Source: an uncultured bacterium
GTDB lineage: Bacteria; Verrucomicrobiota; Lentisphaeria; Victivallales; UBA1829
Direction: 5' to 3'
Length of the DNA stretch: 50,592 nucleotides
Assembly: GCA_900549415.1 (NCBI GenBank)
Contig: URNX01000024.1
Span: forward strand, 1-50,592
Shown here: positions 7,880-17,187 of the stretch, in pieces
How positions within the stretch are numbered: the first letter of the stretch is position 1
How the letters are laid out: each line of letters opens with the position of its first letter
Notes under the pieces: generated by a model
The model's database searches: none
What the model saw: only the letters and a program-made list of their open reading frames with translations
Told to the model about the DNA's origin: nothing
Program-made: the position numbers and the translations under genes

Positions 7880-10091
7880 CCTTCTGCAGCAGCGATGCGG
7901 AGCCGACTCCGGTTTCCGCGTCGTCCATGGAAAATTCCCGGATGCGCTGAGCGTAGACATTGAACCAGCCGCGCGGTTCAAGCTCCTCGCGGAAACACCG
8001 ACGCCATTCATTTCCCGCTCCGGAAAAAATTTTCAGCCGCAGACGGTTGATTCCGGCTTTCAGCGTAACGGGGAACGCCCACGGAGCAAACGCGCGGAGC
8101 CCCGAGAACTTCCCGTTCACGCTCAGTTCGCCCGCATGCAGAAGTTTGTCAAAACAGAGATAACCGCTCTGCGGCTTTTCGCATTTCAGTTCCGTCTCCA
8201 GAGTGAGAATTCCCGAGAAGTCCGGCTCATGCCAAAGTCCGTCCGCCGGCAGTCCGGTCCGGATGTTTTCGCGTTTGAAACAGGTCGCTCCCGTTGCGGA
8301 CATGTGCATCCGTTCGATTGCTGTGACGCGCCATTGCGGTTCCCATCCGGTCCTCTGGAATTCTGCAACCTGCGGATTTCCGCATCCCGGCATGAGAATC
8401 CGCAGCGAACCTGCGGGAAGTTCGAATGAAACTATCCCGTTCTGTTTGCGGATCGGGCAGAGTTCCGGAAGAACCGGATCAACGGTAATTTCGCGCCATT
8501 CCAGCGCGGAACGGAACCGGAACGGAACCGCTTTGTCCAGCGGATTGAAGATCATCCACGCTTTTCCTTCGCGCCGCTTGCAGGGGAGGACGCGGCAGGG
8601 AGTTTCACCATCGGACAGTTCGAGCGAAGCAAATTTTTTGAGTTCGTCATTCCAGCCGCGGAACACCGCGCATCCCCGCTGTTTCAGCCGTTTGATTCCG
8701 TCTGCTTCGCGCCGGTCGGGTTTGCCGAAATAGACGAGCGCTTCCGGAGTCCGTGTTCCTTCAAGATCGCCGAGATCCGCAAAACGCCACGGAATTGCAT
8801 GACGGTCGAGTTTGTTCAGCAGTTCGTTCATGCGGTTTTCCGCCTGGAAATTGAATTCCGGCGGCGGATAATCCGGAGATGGATTTTCGGTGCGCGCGAA
8901 TACCAGGACCGGCGGTTCCGTCGCGCCGACGTCGAACTGCGCGGCGATTTTCCATGCGCGATTGAGTTCGCTCATGGCGCGCCACTGCGGAATGCGCGGC
9001 GAGAAGTCTGTGGAACAGCAGATTTTGCGTTTGCCGCGGTCGCTGTAAAGATACGGCATCGGCAGAATCCGGTTGATCCCCTGAATCAGAAGCGTGTTGA
9101 CAATCCAGTTCATCTGCGAGGTTGTCAGTCCGTAGCCGTAGACATTGAAGCATTCGCAGAGCGCCTCCTTGCGCCGCGAGCGGATTGCCGCGGAGGCGGC
9201 AAGGCGGGGATAATGACAGTCGAGTCCCGGGAAAATCTGCCGCCAGATCGCATCGATTCCGGGAACGTCCAGCGGCGCGAGATAGCTCAGAATTTCTCCG
9301 TGGTCGCCCGTGAGGAAAAGCGCCTCCTCGTGGTTGAAATGTCCTTCGAATTCGAGTCCGTTCCGTCTGCACCACGCCGCGAGAACGCCGGAGTAGTTTC
9401 GCGCGAAAAGTTCCGTGCAGACGCGCATGTATTTGCGCCGCGCTTCGGGGGCTCCCGGTTCTGTTCCGGTTCCTTTCCAGAGACGCGGGAGAATGTCGCG
9501 CTCAAAATCGCAGCCGTATTCTTTCCGGAAGAGCTCGCGCATGCCGCGGATGATCCGTATGCCGTCTCCGCCGGGAGCGCAGCGGAAGAACGGTTCATCG
9601 GTGAAGATGCCGCGTATCGTTTTTCCGAACTCGGAACCGAACTCGTTTTTGTAGAGTTCATGAGTCATCTGAATAAAGATTTCCGTCGTCGTGCGGTCGA
9701 ACAGATCGGGGAACTCCTCGACTCTTTCTTCCACACCGTTTTCCGTACGGAAGAGGAAGCGCGCGCGGCATTCGGGATGTTGTTTTATCAGACGGTCCAG
9801 CACGCCGCCGCTCGGCCAGCCGCCTTCGTCGTAAAGCATCATGAAAAGTCCGAGTCTTTTACATTCGTCAAGCATGATATGTGCGAGTTCGAAGTAACGT
9901 TTCCCGAGATAGGCGCATTTCATGCCCTGAAAAAAATTGCATTTGCGGAAGGCGTCCGGCATGGGGTGCAGGTAGACGCAGGAGAAGCCCGCGTCCGCGA
10001 TTGATTTCAGCTGTTTCCGTATGCCGTTTTCCGACGGCGTTGCGTTCCAGTACCAGAAGATTCCGGTCCCGGGCAGTCGTGCAGTTTTCAT
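7842..10091 (-). CDS. GH106-like glycoside hydrolase
   Basis: A 749-residue protein resembling the alpha-L-rhamnosidase GH106 group and related unclassified glycosidases. The N-terminus has FWYWN and IRKQLKSIADAGF, then a TIM-barrel strand ending in the family-like DEGGWPSGG (residues 88-96), and later FTDEP and EGHFNHEE as candidate acidic catalytic sites. The C-terminus has jelly-roll sugar-binding features. No signal peptide is seen, so it is probably cytoplasmic. The start at 10091 is preferred because ACGGAG lies 8 bases upstream; two earlier in-frame ATGs lack this. It lies 33 bases after an AraC regulator gene on the same strand, probably its own regulator. Substrate is uncertain. Confidence 0.78.
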   Translation of the reverse strand: MKTARLPGTGIFWYWNATPSENGIRKQLKSIADAGFSCVYLHPMPDAFRKCNFFQGMKCAYLGKRYFELAHIMLDECKRLGLFMMLYDEGGWPSGGVLDRLIKQHPECRARFLFRTENGVEERVEEFPDLFDRTTTEIFIQMTHELYKNEFGSEFGKTIRGIFTDEPFFRCAPGGDGIRIIRGMRELFRKEYGCDFERDILPRLWKGTGTEPGAPEARRKYMRVCTELFARNYSGVLAAWCRRNGLEFEGHFNHEEALFLTGDHGEILSYLAPLDVPGIDAIWRQIFPGLDCHYPRLAASAAIRSRRKEALCECFNVYGYGLTTSQMNWIVNTLLIQGINRILPMPYLYSDRGKRKICCSTDFSPRIPQWRAMSELNRAWKIAAQFDVGATEPPVLVFARTENPSPDYPPPEFNFQAENRMNELLNKLDRHAIPWRFADLGDLEGTRTPEALVYFGKPDRREADGIKRLKQRGCAVFRGWNDELKKFASLELSDGETPCRVLPCKRREGKAWMIFNPLDKAVPFRFRSALEWREITVDPVLPELCPIRKQNGIVSFELPAGSLRILMPGCGNPQVAEFQRTGWEPQWRVTAIERMHMSATGATCFKRENIRTGLPADGLWHEPDFSGILTLETELKCEKPQSGYLCFDKLLHAGELSVNGKFSGLRAFAPWAFPVTLKAGINRLRLKIFSGAGNEWRRCFREELEPRGWFNVYAQRIREFSMDDAETGVGSASLLQKVNPQSSGAQFSG

Positions 10092-10124
10092 TGATTCAGC
10101 TCCGTTCATGATCATTTTTTGCTG

Positions 10125-10946
10125 TTATTTGAGTTGAGCGCGCGAGACTCTCCGGTAGATTCCCGGAGGCATCTGCATGATTTTTCCGAATGCCTTGGAA
10201 AAATGGAACCGGTCGGAAAATCCGGTCGCTTCCGCGATTTCATCGATGCTGTGCATGGAATAATGGAGTTCGCCGCAGGCGTATTCGATGCATTTGCGTG
10301 TGCGGAACTGCTGCGGCGATTCGCCGGTTTTTTCGCGGAAGAGGCGGATGAAGCTGTTTTTCGCAAGCCCGGTGCGTTCGGCAAGTTCGGTGTTGGAATA
10401 TTTGTGCCGCAGATTGTTTTCAATGAATTCGCAGATGCTTTCAATGCGCGGATCGGGCATTTCGTGGAGCGTGAAAAGATCGGCGGGCAGACGGCTCATC
10501 AGAATTCCGATTATGGCGTATGCGAGCATGGTTCTGCGCTGAACGTTCTCCCATCCGTGCCCGGTCGCGATGCATTCCCGTATCAGTTTAAGCGTTTCCG
10601 GGTCGGCGGGCAGCTCAAAATGCCGTTTCGGACTCGGCAGCTTGTCGTAAATGAGAAAATGAATGTAAAAATGCGGAAACGGACGGTCCGACCACGTGGA
10701 GAATGAATACTCTTTCGGGAAGATGTAGAAGCGGTCGGGGGCGAACGGCGTCGGCGGAACCACGCTTGATTTGAAGTAGCTGCCCGGAGCGGAGTTGTAA
10801 TAAAGTCTCCAGTCCGGCGGATTCGGATGGAGACGCACCCAAGGATGAATCGCCTCGTACCACCGGCACCGCGAGACCCGGAACATGCTGTTCTGAACCT
10901 CGATTTTTTCCGGCATTATTTTTTCATAAATGTTTCTTTTTGGCAT
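10125..10946 (-). CDS. AraC-family transcriptional regulator
   Basis: A 273-residue regulator. The N-terminal ~150 residues look like a cupin-type sugar-sensing domain. The C-terminal ~100 residues contain the paired helix-turn-helix typical of AraC (NTELAERTGLAKNSFIRLF and the second-helix stretch with EIAEATGFSDRFHFSKAFG). It probably activates the GH106-like gene directly downstream. The start is ambiguous: 10946 and 10967 are both possible, neither has a strong ribosome site, and the longer frame to 11087 crosses the putative promoter and is unlikely. Confidence 0.85.
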   Translation of the reverse strand: MPKRNIYEKIMPEKIEVQNSMFRVSRCRWYEAIHPWVRLHPNPPDWRLYYNSAPGSYFKSSVVPPTPFAPDRFYIFPKEYSFSTWSDRPFPHFYIHFLIYDKLPSPKRHFELPADPETLKLIRECIATGHGWENVQRRTMLAYAIIGILMSRLPADLFTLHEMPDPRIESICEFIENNLRHKYSNTELAERTGLAKNSFIRLFREKTGESPQQFRTRKCIEYACGELHYSMHSIDEIAEATGFSDRFHFSKAFGKIMQMPPGIYRRVSRAQLK

Positions 10947-11004
10947 ATCTTGGATTCTCTTCTCCATAGGATTTTTTGTGAAAGCGAGTATAATTACATA
11001 AAAC

Positions 11005-11032
11005 AATATAACGCGTGAAAGAGAAAAATCAA
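11005..11032 (-). promoter_or_regulatory. Putative sigma-70 promoter of the AraC gene
   Basis: Reading leftward, TTGATT and TATATT are separated by 16 bases, about 40-60 bases before the AraC start. This is a motif match only. Confidence 0.4.
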
Positions 11033-11085
11033 GTCCCGGAGCTTTTCTAGACCCGGAACAGAAAACAAACGAAAGGCGGCATGTC

Positions 11086-11859
11086 ATGAAAACTTATTCG
11101 AGCAGCGGAAACAGTCTGGCTTTTAAATGCAAATCCGGAAACTTCACTCTTGTGGAGCTCCTCGTAACGATTGCCGTCATTGCAATCCTCGCCGGAATGC
11201 TGCTGCCCGCCCTGAACAGCGCAAAAGTAAAGGCGCAGACGATTACCTGTCTCAACAATCAGAAGCAGATCAGTCTTGCTCTGACGCAGTACACGCAGGA
11301 TCACAGCTACTATCCCTGGCCGCAGGATAAAAATGGCAAAATAGACATCTGGGGCAAGCTGACCGGAAGAGATGAAAACGGCATCACCGGAACCCGCTAT
11401 CTCGAAGTCATGAAAAACAATCCCGGCGTCCTGAAAATCCGCTGTCCGAACCGCATGAACCAGCGGTCTTCCGACTCCTCCGATTCCCTGATGAATTCAT
11501 ACGTCTTTCTCGGTACGAAAGGCTGGACCGGATTTCTTGCGGCGACGAGCGCGGAAGATCTTCCCGAGGGCGCGATGCGTCCGGAAAAGGTGCGCAAGCC
11601 TTCCGCCAAAATTCCGGTCATTGAGAATCAGGCGTCCAGAAACAACTCCGGACTGGGCTATATCTCCGATTACCGCTATCTTTACAACGGCGAGGGCAAT
11701 GCGGATGAGGTTGAACCCGTTCACGGCAGACTTGCAACCGCGCAGTTCTATGACGGACACGCCGCAATGATCGATGTCGTTTCCGAACTGAACGCGTTCA
11801 ACAACAATTCGCGCGGCTCTCAAATCTGGGAGAAATATTTCGCGACGAACAAAGACTGA
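11086..11859 (+). CDS. Pseudopilin-like protein with N-terminal methylation motif
   Basis: A 257-residue protein. A short basic leader ends in Gly-Asn before FTLVELLVTIAVIAILA, the type IV pilin/type II secretion prepilin cleavage and methylation helix with Glu at +5. The C-terminus contains HGRLATAQFYDG, an H-X9-DG motif typical of the expanded pilin-like families of Planctomycetes, Verrucomicrobia and Lentisphaerae. The protein would be cleaved by prepilin peptidase and anchored at the inner membrane or built into a pseudopilus. It lies 13 bases upstream of the start of a giant secreted glycosidase, suggesting a role in export or surface display of that enzyme. The same pairing occurs at 44.8 kb. 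Confidence 0.88.
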   Translation: MKTYSSSGNSLAFKCKSGNFTLVELLVTIAVIAILAGMLLPALNSAKVKAQTITCLNNQKQISLALTQYTQDHSYYPWPQDKNGKIDIWGKLTGRDENGITGTRYLEVMKNNPGVLKIRCPNRMNQRSSDSSDSLMNSYVFLGTKGWTGFLAATSAEDLPEGAMRPEKVRKPSAKIPVIENQASRNNSGLGYISDYRYLYNGEGNADEVEPVHGRLATAQFYDGHAAMIDVVSELNAFNNNSRGSQIWEKYFATNKD

Positions 11860-11872
11860 AAAGGAGCCTGTC

Positions 11873-14800
11873 ATGAAACATCTTCTCTGCTCTGCGTTTC
11901 TCACCGCTTCGCTCGTGCTCCCCGCCGGGGAGCTCCTCAACCGCAACGCCGGAATGGAGCTCGGAATCCCCGGAAAAGGCGCGCCCGGATACTTCCTCTG
12001 CGTCAACCGCGCCGCGCTCAAAACTGTTCAGGCTGCGCCCGATAAAATCTATACCTCCGTCACCGTCGGGGAGGGAAAGGACGGGCAGGGGCTGATGATC
12101 CCGGGTTATTCCGGCGTTTCGCACTGGCAGCTTGAGCTTGCCGATTTCATGCTGACCCGCGACGGCGAAGTGGAAATCTCCTTCGACGCCAAAGTCCTGC
12201 CGGACGAGAACGGAAAGCTTCAGCCGCTCCGCGCCTATTCCATCGATTTCCGCGCGTTTCCCGATCAGGATCGCGACCACTATTATCCCATGCTGAAAGC
12301 CTTCTCCTTCCGTCCCGGAACGGAATGGAAACACTTTTCGAAACGCTTCAAAGTCAAGGCGTATACCAATTACTACAACATCTGGGTTCTTGCACCCTAT
12401 GTTCCGAGCGGAACCACGCTCAATGCGCTCTGTCTTGACAATTTCCGCTTTGAATACGTCGACTCCGCCCCCGCACCTGTTCCGGAGGAGTACTCCGTCA
12501 TTCCGGACCGCGGCGACCAGCTTTATTCGCGCGGGGACCTCGTCGCGTACACCGTCCGCGCGCGTTTGAACGACGCCCGTGAAACGGTGGAAGCGAAACT
12601 TGTGTTCAAGCGGGAATACAACGATTCCCCCGCGGCAATCGAGGCGATAACGCTCAAACGCGGAAAAGACGGAACCTATACGGGGGAAAAATCTTTTGCT
12701 CTGCGCGAGTTCGGTTCCTTTACGACCGAACTGATGATTGCGGGAAAGAAACTGCGCGGAATCGACACTTCGGTTCAGGTCATGCACCCCGCGGTAAAAC
12801 ACCCGTTCGGCTCGTTCGGCTGGGGACTCGGCATGAACGACGAGGGCGGTTTCCCGATCGGCCGCGCCGGAAAAGAGGGTGTTGAAAACTACAGCATCAT
12901 GACAAATTCTTTCGAGCGCGAGTTCCGTCTGATGAAAGCCGCCGGAGCAAACATGATGCGCGTCTGGGCGCGCTGGCGTCTTATCGAACCCGAAGCCGGA
13001 AAGTTCACCGCCTCCCTCCTGGGACTCCAGATGGAACTGCTGAAAAAGTATGACATCGAACCGCTTTTTGTGCTCATGGGCGGACTTGTCATTCATGGCG
13101 GACAGGCGACGATGGACAAGTATCTTGCGGGGAACATCCGCGGTTCGCAATGGCCGGAACACCTCTTCCGGTATTATCATCAGTCCGAACGCAAAAACGC
13201 CGGTTCGATTCTTCCCCCGATGGATTACTATGCGAAATATCTTGATTTCGTTTATAAAACCTGGGGCGGACAGGTCCGCTGCTGGGAGATGACCAACGAA
13301 CCCGGCGTGTTTGGCGTTCCGGCAAAAAACTACATTGATTATCAGAAGTTCACATACGATTATCTGAAACGGAAAAATCCGGAAAACCTCCTGATCGGCA
13401 ACGGCGTGACGGGCGATTTCGGCATGAACGTCGTCAAATGGTGCGACCAGCTCAACGCCGTCGACCGGAACTATGTCGATACGCTTGACGGCGTGGCGTT
13501 TCACCCCTATGCGTGCGGACTCGACTACATTCACGGCGCGCGCGGACTGTATGCGCAGTGCATCCGGAACATTCAGAACACGCTTGCGAAACCGAAACCG
13601 ATGTGGTGCACCGAACTTTATTACATTCAGACCGCGCGGCGCAAGCAGATCAATCATGGACGCGACTTCAGCCGTTACGATTCCAACGACCTGCTGCGTC
13701 ATTTCCTCGACGGCATTTACAATGGCGTGAAAGCCTCGCCGTCGCCCGCCGTCGACTCATTCTTTCAGACTCCGGACCGGATGGTCAATCTGCGCGGCAT
13801 GACTCAGCTCGCGGCCGCGATGAATTCACTTTCGTTCCTGCTGACCGACATGGTGAATTTCCGAAAAATCGACCTCGGTTCACTCGTCCGCGCCGGAATG
13901 TTCACGGACAAATCCGGAACAAAAGCGCTCGGCTTCCTGTATGACATGCGTCCTTCGGGCAGTCTCTGGACGCCCGGCGCGGGCTCCGCGCAGATTCTCG
14001 ACCTTTACGGGAACCCGCTCGCCGCCGGAACGGTTCCGCTCGGATTTGAACCGCGCTATCTGACCGGCTCCCCCGCCGAAGTGGAACGGATGCTGAGCAA
14101 ATCCGCCTTCAAGGTCGCGAACCCCGTCGAACTTTTCGGACGCTTTTTCAACGATGAGCTGTACATGGAAGCAGACAACCGCACGGGTTCCGCCGGAATC
14201 GTCGATGCTGAAGTCGGCGACCTCCCGGTCCGTTTTGCGTTCGAGAACGATCCGGAACATGCGGTAATCCATTTGGCCGGAGTCAAAACCGCTCCCGCAA
14301 ATGTGAAAACGGTTGCAAAAACTCCGGCGTACACGCTCCCCGCAACGGTGAAGCTTTCGCGCGGAACAACGGCGCATCTTTCCGCAGGGAACGGCACGCT
14401 GAAGCTCGAGCTCTCCGTCGCCGATCCGTCGGTGAAAGCCGCGGAGGGCAATTCTCTGTGGGGTGGTTCCGCCGTTGAAGTTTTTCTTGATCCGTCGCCG
14501 TTCCGCGAACTCAGCCGCGATGCGGTGAAGCCGTATCAGTATGCATTCGCCGCGGTACCCTCGAAGGGGACCGGCATGACGGCTCTTGCCATTCGCAATC
14601 CCGCGACAAAGGCGTCGCGCAAAGTCGAAAAGACGGCGGACGGCTATCGCATGGAGATTCTCATTCCGCTGGACGAACTGCCGCCCGCGGCGGTGTACGG
14701 ATTCGATATCGAGATCAGCCGTCCGGGCGAAAAAACGAAAGAATCGCTGGGTGCGAACCCCGGCAATTCGTTCCGTTACCGTCTGCACTATCACCTCTTC

Positions 14801-15310
14801 CGCCTTCCGGATGCCTCTCTTCCGAACGGGGATTTTTCGCAAGTCTCTTTCGGCGATCCGGCTGCATGGTGTTACGAGATCCGCAGCGGCGTTTCCTTCC
14901 GGTGCGCTCCGGAGTTCGGACGGACGGGCAACGGCATGAAAATCGAGGTTCGCAAGCCGGATGGCAGACCTGCGGTCGCCGGACAGCGTTTTAAAATCGA
15001 GCCCGGCAGATTCTCATATGGAGTCTTCCAGATTCTCGCCCGTTCTGAGAATGTGCAGACGCTCAAATCCGGACGCGGTCGGAACGGCGTCCGCTTCTCG
15101 GTCGGTTTCCCGCGCGGACGTGCGGAATATGGATACGACAAGCTCAAAGCGGACACGACGGGCAGTTCGGAGTGGACGCTTTATCAACTCGAATTCAAGA
15201 TTCCTGCGGACGCGGATTATCTGGTTCCGGAGTTCGGCTTCGGTCCCGCAACGACGGGTGCCCTTTTTGTGGATTCTGCAACATTAACCCTTTACGGAGA
15301 TAAAAAATGA
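11873..15310 (+). CDS. Large secreted GH-A clan glycoside hydrolase with C-terminal CBM9-like domain
   Basis: A 1145-residue protein with a signal peptide (about residues 1-18). The N-terminal ~300 residues form beta-sandwich modules. A TIM-barrel follows with FGWGLG and MMRVWARWRLIEP, then the acid/base in TNEPG (Glu476) and the nucleophile in WCTELYY (Glu581). This layout fits clan GH-A and is closest in look to GH39 or GH5-like enzymes. The last ~350 residues contain a CBM9/DOMON-like sugar-binding domain and a further jelly-roll. AAAAGGAG precedes the ATG. The stop overlaps the next start in ATGA, so the two are probably coupled. The substrate is likely a complex beta-linked polysaccharide, but is not identifiable. 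Confidence 0.8.
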   Translation: MKHLLCSAFLTASLVLPAGELLNRNAGMELGIPGKGAPGYFLCVNRAALKTVQAAPDKIYTSVTVGEGKDGQGLMIPGYSGVSHWQLELADFMLTRDGEVEISFDAKVLPDENGKLQPLRAYSIDFRAFPDQDRDHYYPMLKAFSFRPGTEWKHFSKRFKVKAYTNYYNIWVLAPYVPSGTTLNALCLDNFRFEYVDSAPAPVPEEYSVIPDRGDQLYSRGDLVAYTVRARLNDARETVEAKLVFKREYNDSPAAIEAITLKRGKDGTYTGEKSFALREFGSFTTELMIAGKKLRGIDTSVQVMHPAVKHPFGSFGWGLGMNDEGGFPIGRAGKEGVENYSIMTNSFEREFRLMKAAGANMMRVWARWRLIEPEAGKFTASLLGLQMELLKKYDIEPLFVLMGGLVIHGGQATMDKYLAGNIRGSQWPEHLFRYYHQSERKNAGSILPPMDYYAKYLDFVYKTWGGQVRCWEMTNEPGVFGVPAKNYIDYQKFTYDYLKRKNPENLLIGNGVTGDFGMNVVKWCDQLNAVDRNYVDTLDGVAFHPYACGLDYIHGARGLYAQCIRNIQNTLAKPKPMWCTELYYIQTARRKQINHGRDFSRYDSNDLLRHFLDGIYNGVKASPSPAVDSFFQTPDRMVNLRGMTQLAAAMNSLSFLLTDMVNFRKIDLGSLVRAGMFTDKSGTKALGFLYDMRPSGSLWTPGAGSAQILDLYGNPLAAGTVPLGFEPRYLTGSPAEVERMLSKSAFKVANPVELFGRFFNDELYMEADNRTGSAGIVDAEVGDLPVRFAFENDPEHAVIHLAGVKTAPANVKTVAKTPAYTLPATVKLSRGTTAHLSAGNGTLKLELSVADPSVKAAEGNSLWGGSAVEVFLDPSPFRELSRDAVKPYQYAFAAVPSKGTGMTALAIRNPATKASRKVEKTADGYRMEILIPLDELPPAAVYGFDIEISRPGEKTKESLGANPGNSFRYRLHYHLFRLPDASLPNGDFSQVSFGDPAAWCYEIRSGVSFRCAPEFGRTGNGMKIEVRKPDGRPAVAGQRFKIEPGRFSYGVFQILARSENVQTLKSGRGRNGVRFSVGFPRGRAEYGYDKLKADTTGSSEWTLYQLEFKIPADADYLVPEFGFGPATTGALFVDSATLTLYGDKK

Positions 15311-15837
15311 AAAAACTTCTTGTTCTTTCCTCGTGTGCTCTCTTCACCGTCCTTTCCGCCGCGGATTTCCGCATCGACATTGTCGGCGGCGACAACTTGT
15401 CCTTTGCTCCGGGCGAGGTGTCGGAGAATGTGACGCTTGCTCAGGCCGGCTGGCTTGGCGCGAAAAAGGATCAGCGTCTCTGCGCCCAGGCGAAAGTTTC
15501 GGACGCGTGGCGGGAATACAGTTTCTCATTCACCCCGAAGTCGAGCGGAAAAGCGACGATTCAGCTGATGAGTTCGGATGCGAAAACGTTTGTCGCGTGC
15601 GACAACATCCGAATGAGTTCCGGCATTCCGAACGGCAGTTTTGAGCAGCTCCGTCCCGACGGCACCCCCTCCGGCTGGTGGAAGATGCGCGACGCCCGTG
15701 TGGTTGTCGACGGTTCTGCCGCCGACGGCAAAAACTATGTTCTTTCCGCCCACAACGACCGCTGGACCCGTCAATTTGATTGCACTGCCGGTGTTCCGGT
15801 CACCGTCAAATTCTCCGCCCGCCAGGAAGGAAAGTGA
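15307..15837 (+). CDS. Short secreted CBM-like protein, possibly truncated
   Basis: A 176-residue protein with a signal peptide (residues 1-18). It contains the end of one carbohydrate-binding-like beta sandwich (WREYSFSFTPKSSGKATIQL then ACDNIRM) and the beginning of a second resembling CBM4_9 (NGSFEQLRPDGTPSGWW). It stops at SARQEGK, where such domains usually continue with further strands. Together with the sharp change in base composition just downstream, this suggests the gene lost its 3' part when the island was inserted. An alternative is a naturally short binding protein. It is translationally coupled to the preceding glycosidase. Confidence 0.6.
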   Translation: MKKLLVLSSCALFTVLSAADFRIDIVGGDNLSFAPGEVSENVTLAQAGWLGAKKDQRLCAQAKVSDAWREYSFSFTPKSSGKATIQLMSSDAKTFVACDNIRMSSGIPNGSFEQLRPDGTPSGWWKMRDARVVVDGSAADGKNYVLSAHNDRWTRQFDCTAGVPVTVKFSARQEGK

Positions 15838-15846
15838 GTCTGCTAT

Positions 15847-15879
15847 CTCCCCTGCAAGCGTGGAGCTTGCAGGGGGGAG
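15847..15879. terminator. Strong hairpin between convergent genes
   Basis: CTCCCCTGCAAGC and GCTTGCAGGGGGGAG flank a 5-base loop (13-bp stem). No clear U-tract follows on either strand, so it may be a barrier hairpin rather than a classic terminator. It marks the boundary between high-GC and lower-GC sequence. Confidence 0.55.
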
Positions 15880-15888
15880 GGAGTATGG

Positions 15889-17187
15889 TTATTGTAGATT
15901 GGGGTTGTCGAGCTTTTCTTTATTTTCTCTGATGATTGCAATGAGGTCTCTTGTGTTCTGTTTTATTTCTTCTTTGAATTTGTTTTTTATCTCTTCTAAG
16001 GAGAGTTCTTTATTTGTTGTTTTTTCGTCTTGTTTTTTTGGCTTGGTGGTTTCTTCCTCCCAAATGTCTGAAAAAGAATTTATGTCCCAGTTTGGGATGT
16101 TGGATTCGAAAGCAATGATCCATCCGTAGTCGTTAGGTATTCCTACTTTTATTTTTGTGCTGTTTATGCCCTCTGGTAAGTCAATATTTACACCGTCATA
16201 TGGGCGGTTGTCTAACCTTTTCTTCCCTTTTAGATCATGTAATCCATAAAATAGCTGAGTATAGTTTCCTTGCTGAAATTCAAAAATTATTTTGTAATTT
16301 TTGTCATCATAGGAAAATTCAGCGAATCTAGCTTGGCTTAGCTGATTTGTACTATACTTTATGTATTGAGGGATGCCTGGTTCTTTTCCTGCACTAATGT
16401 CATTTGTTGTTTCTTGTACAATTTGTTTGAGGATTTCCTCGTGGATAATGTTTTGAGCTTTTGCTATGAGTGCTGCTGTCTTGTAGGTTTGAAAGTTTGC
16501 TGTGGTACATTTTGCAACTTTTTCTTTTTCTTCTTGTGTGATGTCTGTTTTTGTTAGACACATGATGAGCTCCTTGTATTGGGTTAGAGTTGTTGTCGCA
16601 AATGTGTTTTTCTTTTCTTGAGTAGTGATATTTATACACTTGTCTAGCCATTGCAGAATGTCGTTTCTATATGAAATTCTCAAATAATCGACATCTTTTT
16701 CGCTGGCTTCATGCCCATCTAGAGTTAGGTATAGAAGAGCAAATTGTCCTTTGCCCTTTAGCCACTTTTGGTAACGTCCGAGTTGTTCTTTTTGGTCTTT
16801 TGCATATATTTTGTTCTCTATAACGACCGTTTGATTATGGTTATTTAAAATGACAATATCCATTCGTCCATTGTCAAATGAAAGTTCAGTTTCAACGTGA
16901 CTTCCTTCTGTTGTAAAATGGTTTAATCCTATTTGCTCATAGAATTTCTTTAGAAATGCGGTTCCGAATTTGTGTGAACTTTGTGGGTTAAGTAAATACG
17001 CTAGAATTGCAGAGTGACGCATCTCCGTACTCCATACTCCGCAGAGCTCGAAGACATTGAATGGCTCTTTTTCCCCTTGTTTGATGCTCTTTGTTGCCTC
17101 GTAAACAGCATTCAATAATTGTTGCAGTTCTTCCATTTCAACCTCTTTCTGTTGCAGGTTGTTTTCGTTCATCATTGTTTCCATCAT
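15889..17187 (-). CDS. PD-(D/E)XK nuclease superfamily protein
   Basis: A 432-residue protein. Near residues 54-68, EMRHSAILAYLLNP resembles the start of the PD-(D/E)XK nuclease family often annotated PDDEXK_4. The catalytic core follows: Glu100, RMDIVI (Asp110), then VVIENKI (Glu124 and Lys126), i.e. D-X13-E-X-K, and a Gln/Arg helix (EQLGRYQKW). It is probably a DNA or RNA endonuclease; the target is unknown. Codon use is markedly more AT-rich than in the EBP gene upstream, which suggests separate acquisition. The start overlaps the EBP stop in TGATG; ATG at 17184 is equally possible and better spaced from GGAGGAG. Confidence 0.8.
   Translation of the reverse strand: MMETMMNENNLQQKEVEMEELQQLLNAVYEATKSIKQGEKEPFNVFELCGVWSTEMRHSAILAYLLNPQSSHKFGTAFLKKFYEQIGLNHFTTEGSHVETELSFDNGRMDIVILNNHNQTVVIENKIYAKDQKEQLGRYQKWLKGKGQFALLYLTLDGHEASEKDVDYLRISYRNDILQWLDKCINITTQEKKNTFATTTLTQYKELIMCLTKTDITQEEKEKVAKCTTANFQTYKTAALIAKAQNIIHEEILKQIVQETTNDISAGKEPGIPQYIKYSTNQLSQARFAEFSYDDKNYKIIFEFQQGNYTQLFYGLHDLKGKKRLDNRPYDGVNIDLPEGINSTKIKVGIPNDYGWIIAFESNIPNWDINSFSDIWEEETTKPKKQDEKTTNKELSLEEIKNKFKEEIKQNTRDLIAIIRENKEKLDNPNLQ

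Noticed and set aside
11798..13702. Long antisense ORF of 634 codons
   Set aside because: It lies opposite the GH-A glycosidase with its clear catalytic motifs, has no ribosome site, and reads as a shadow frame caused by high GC.
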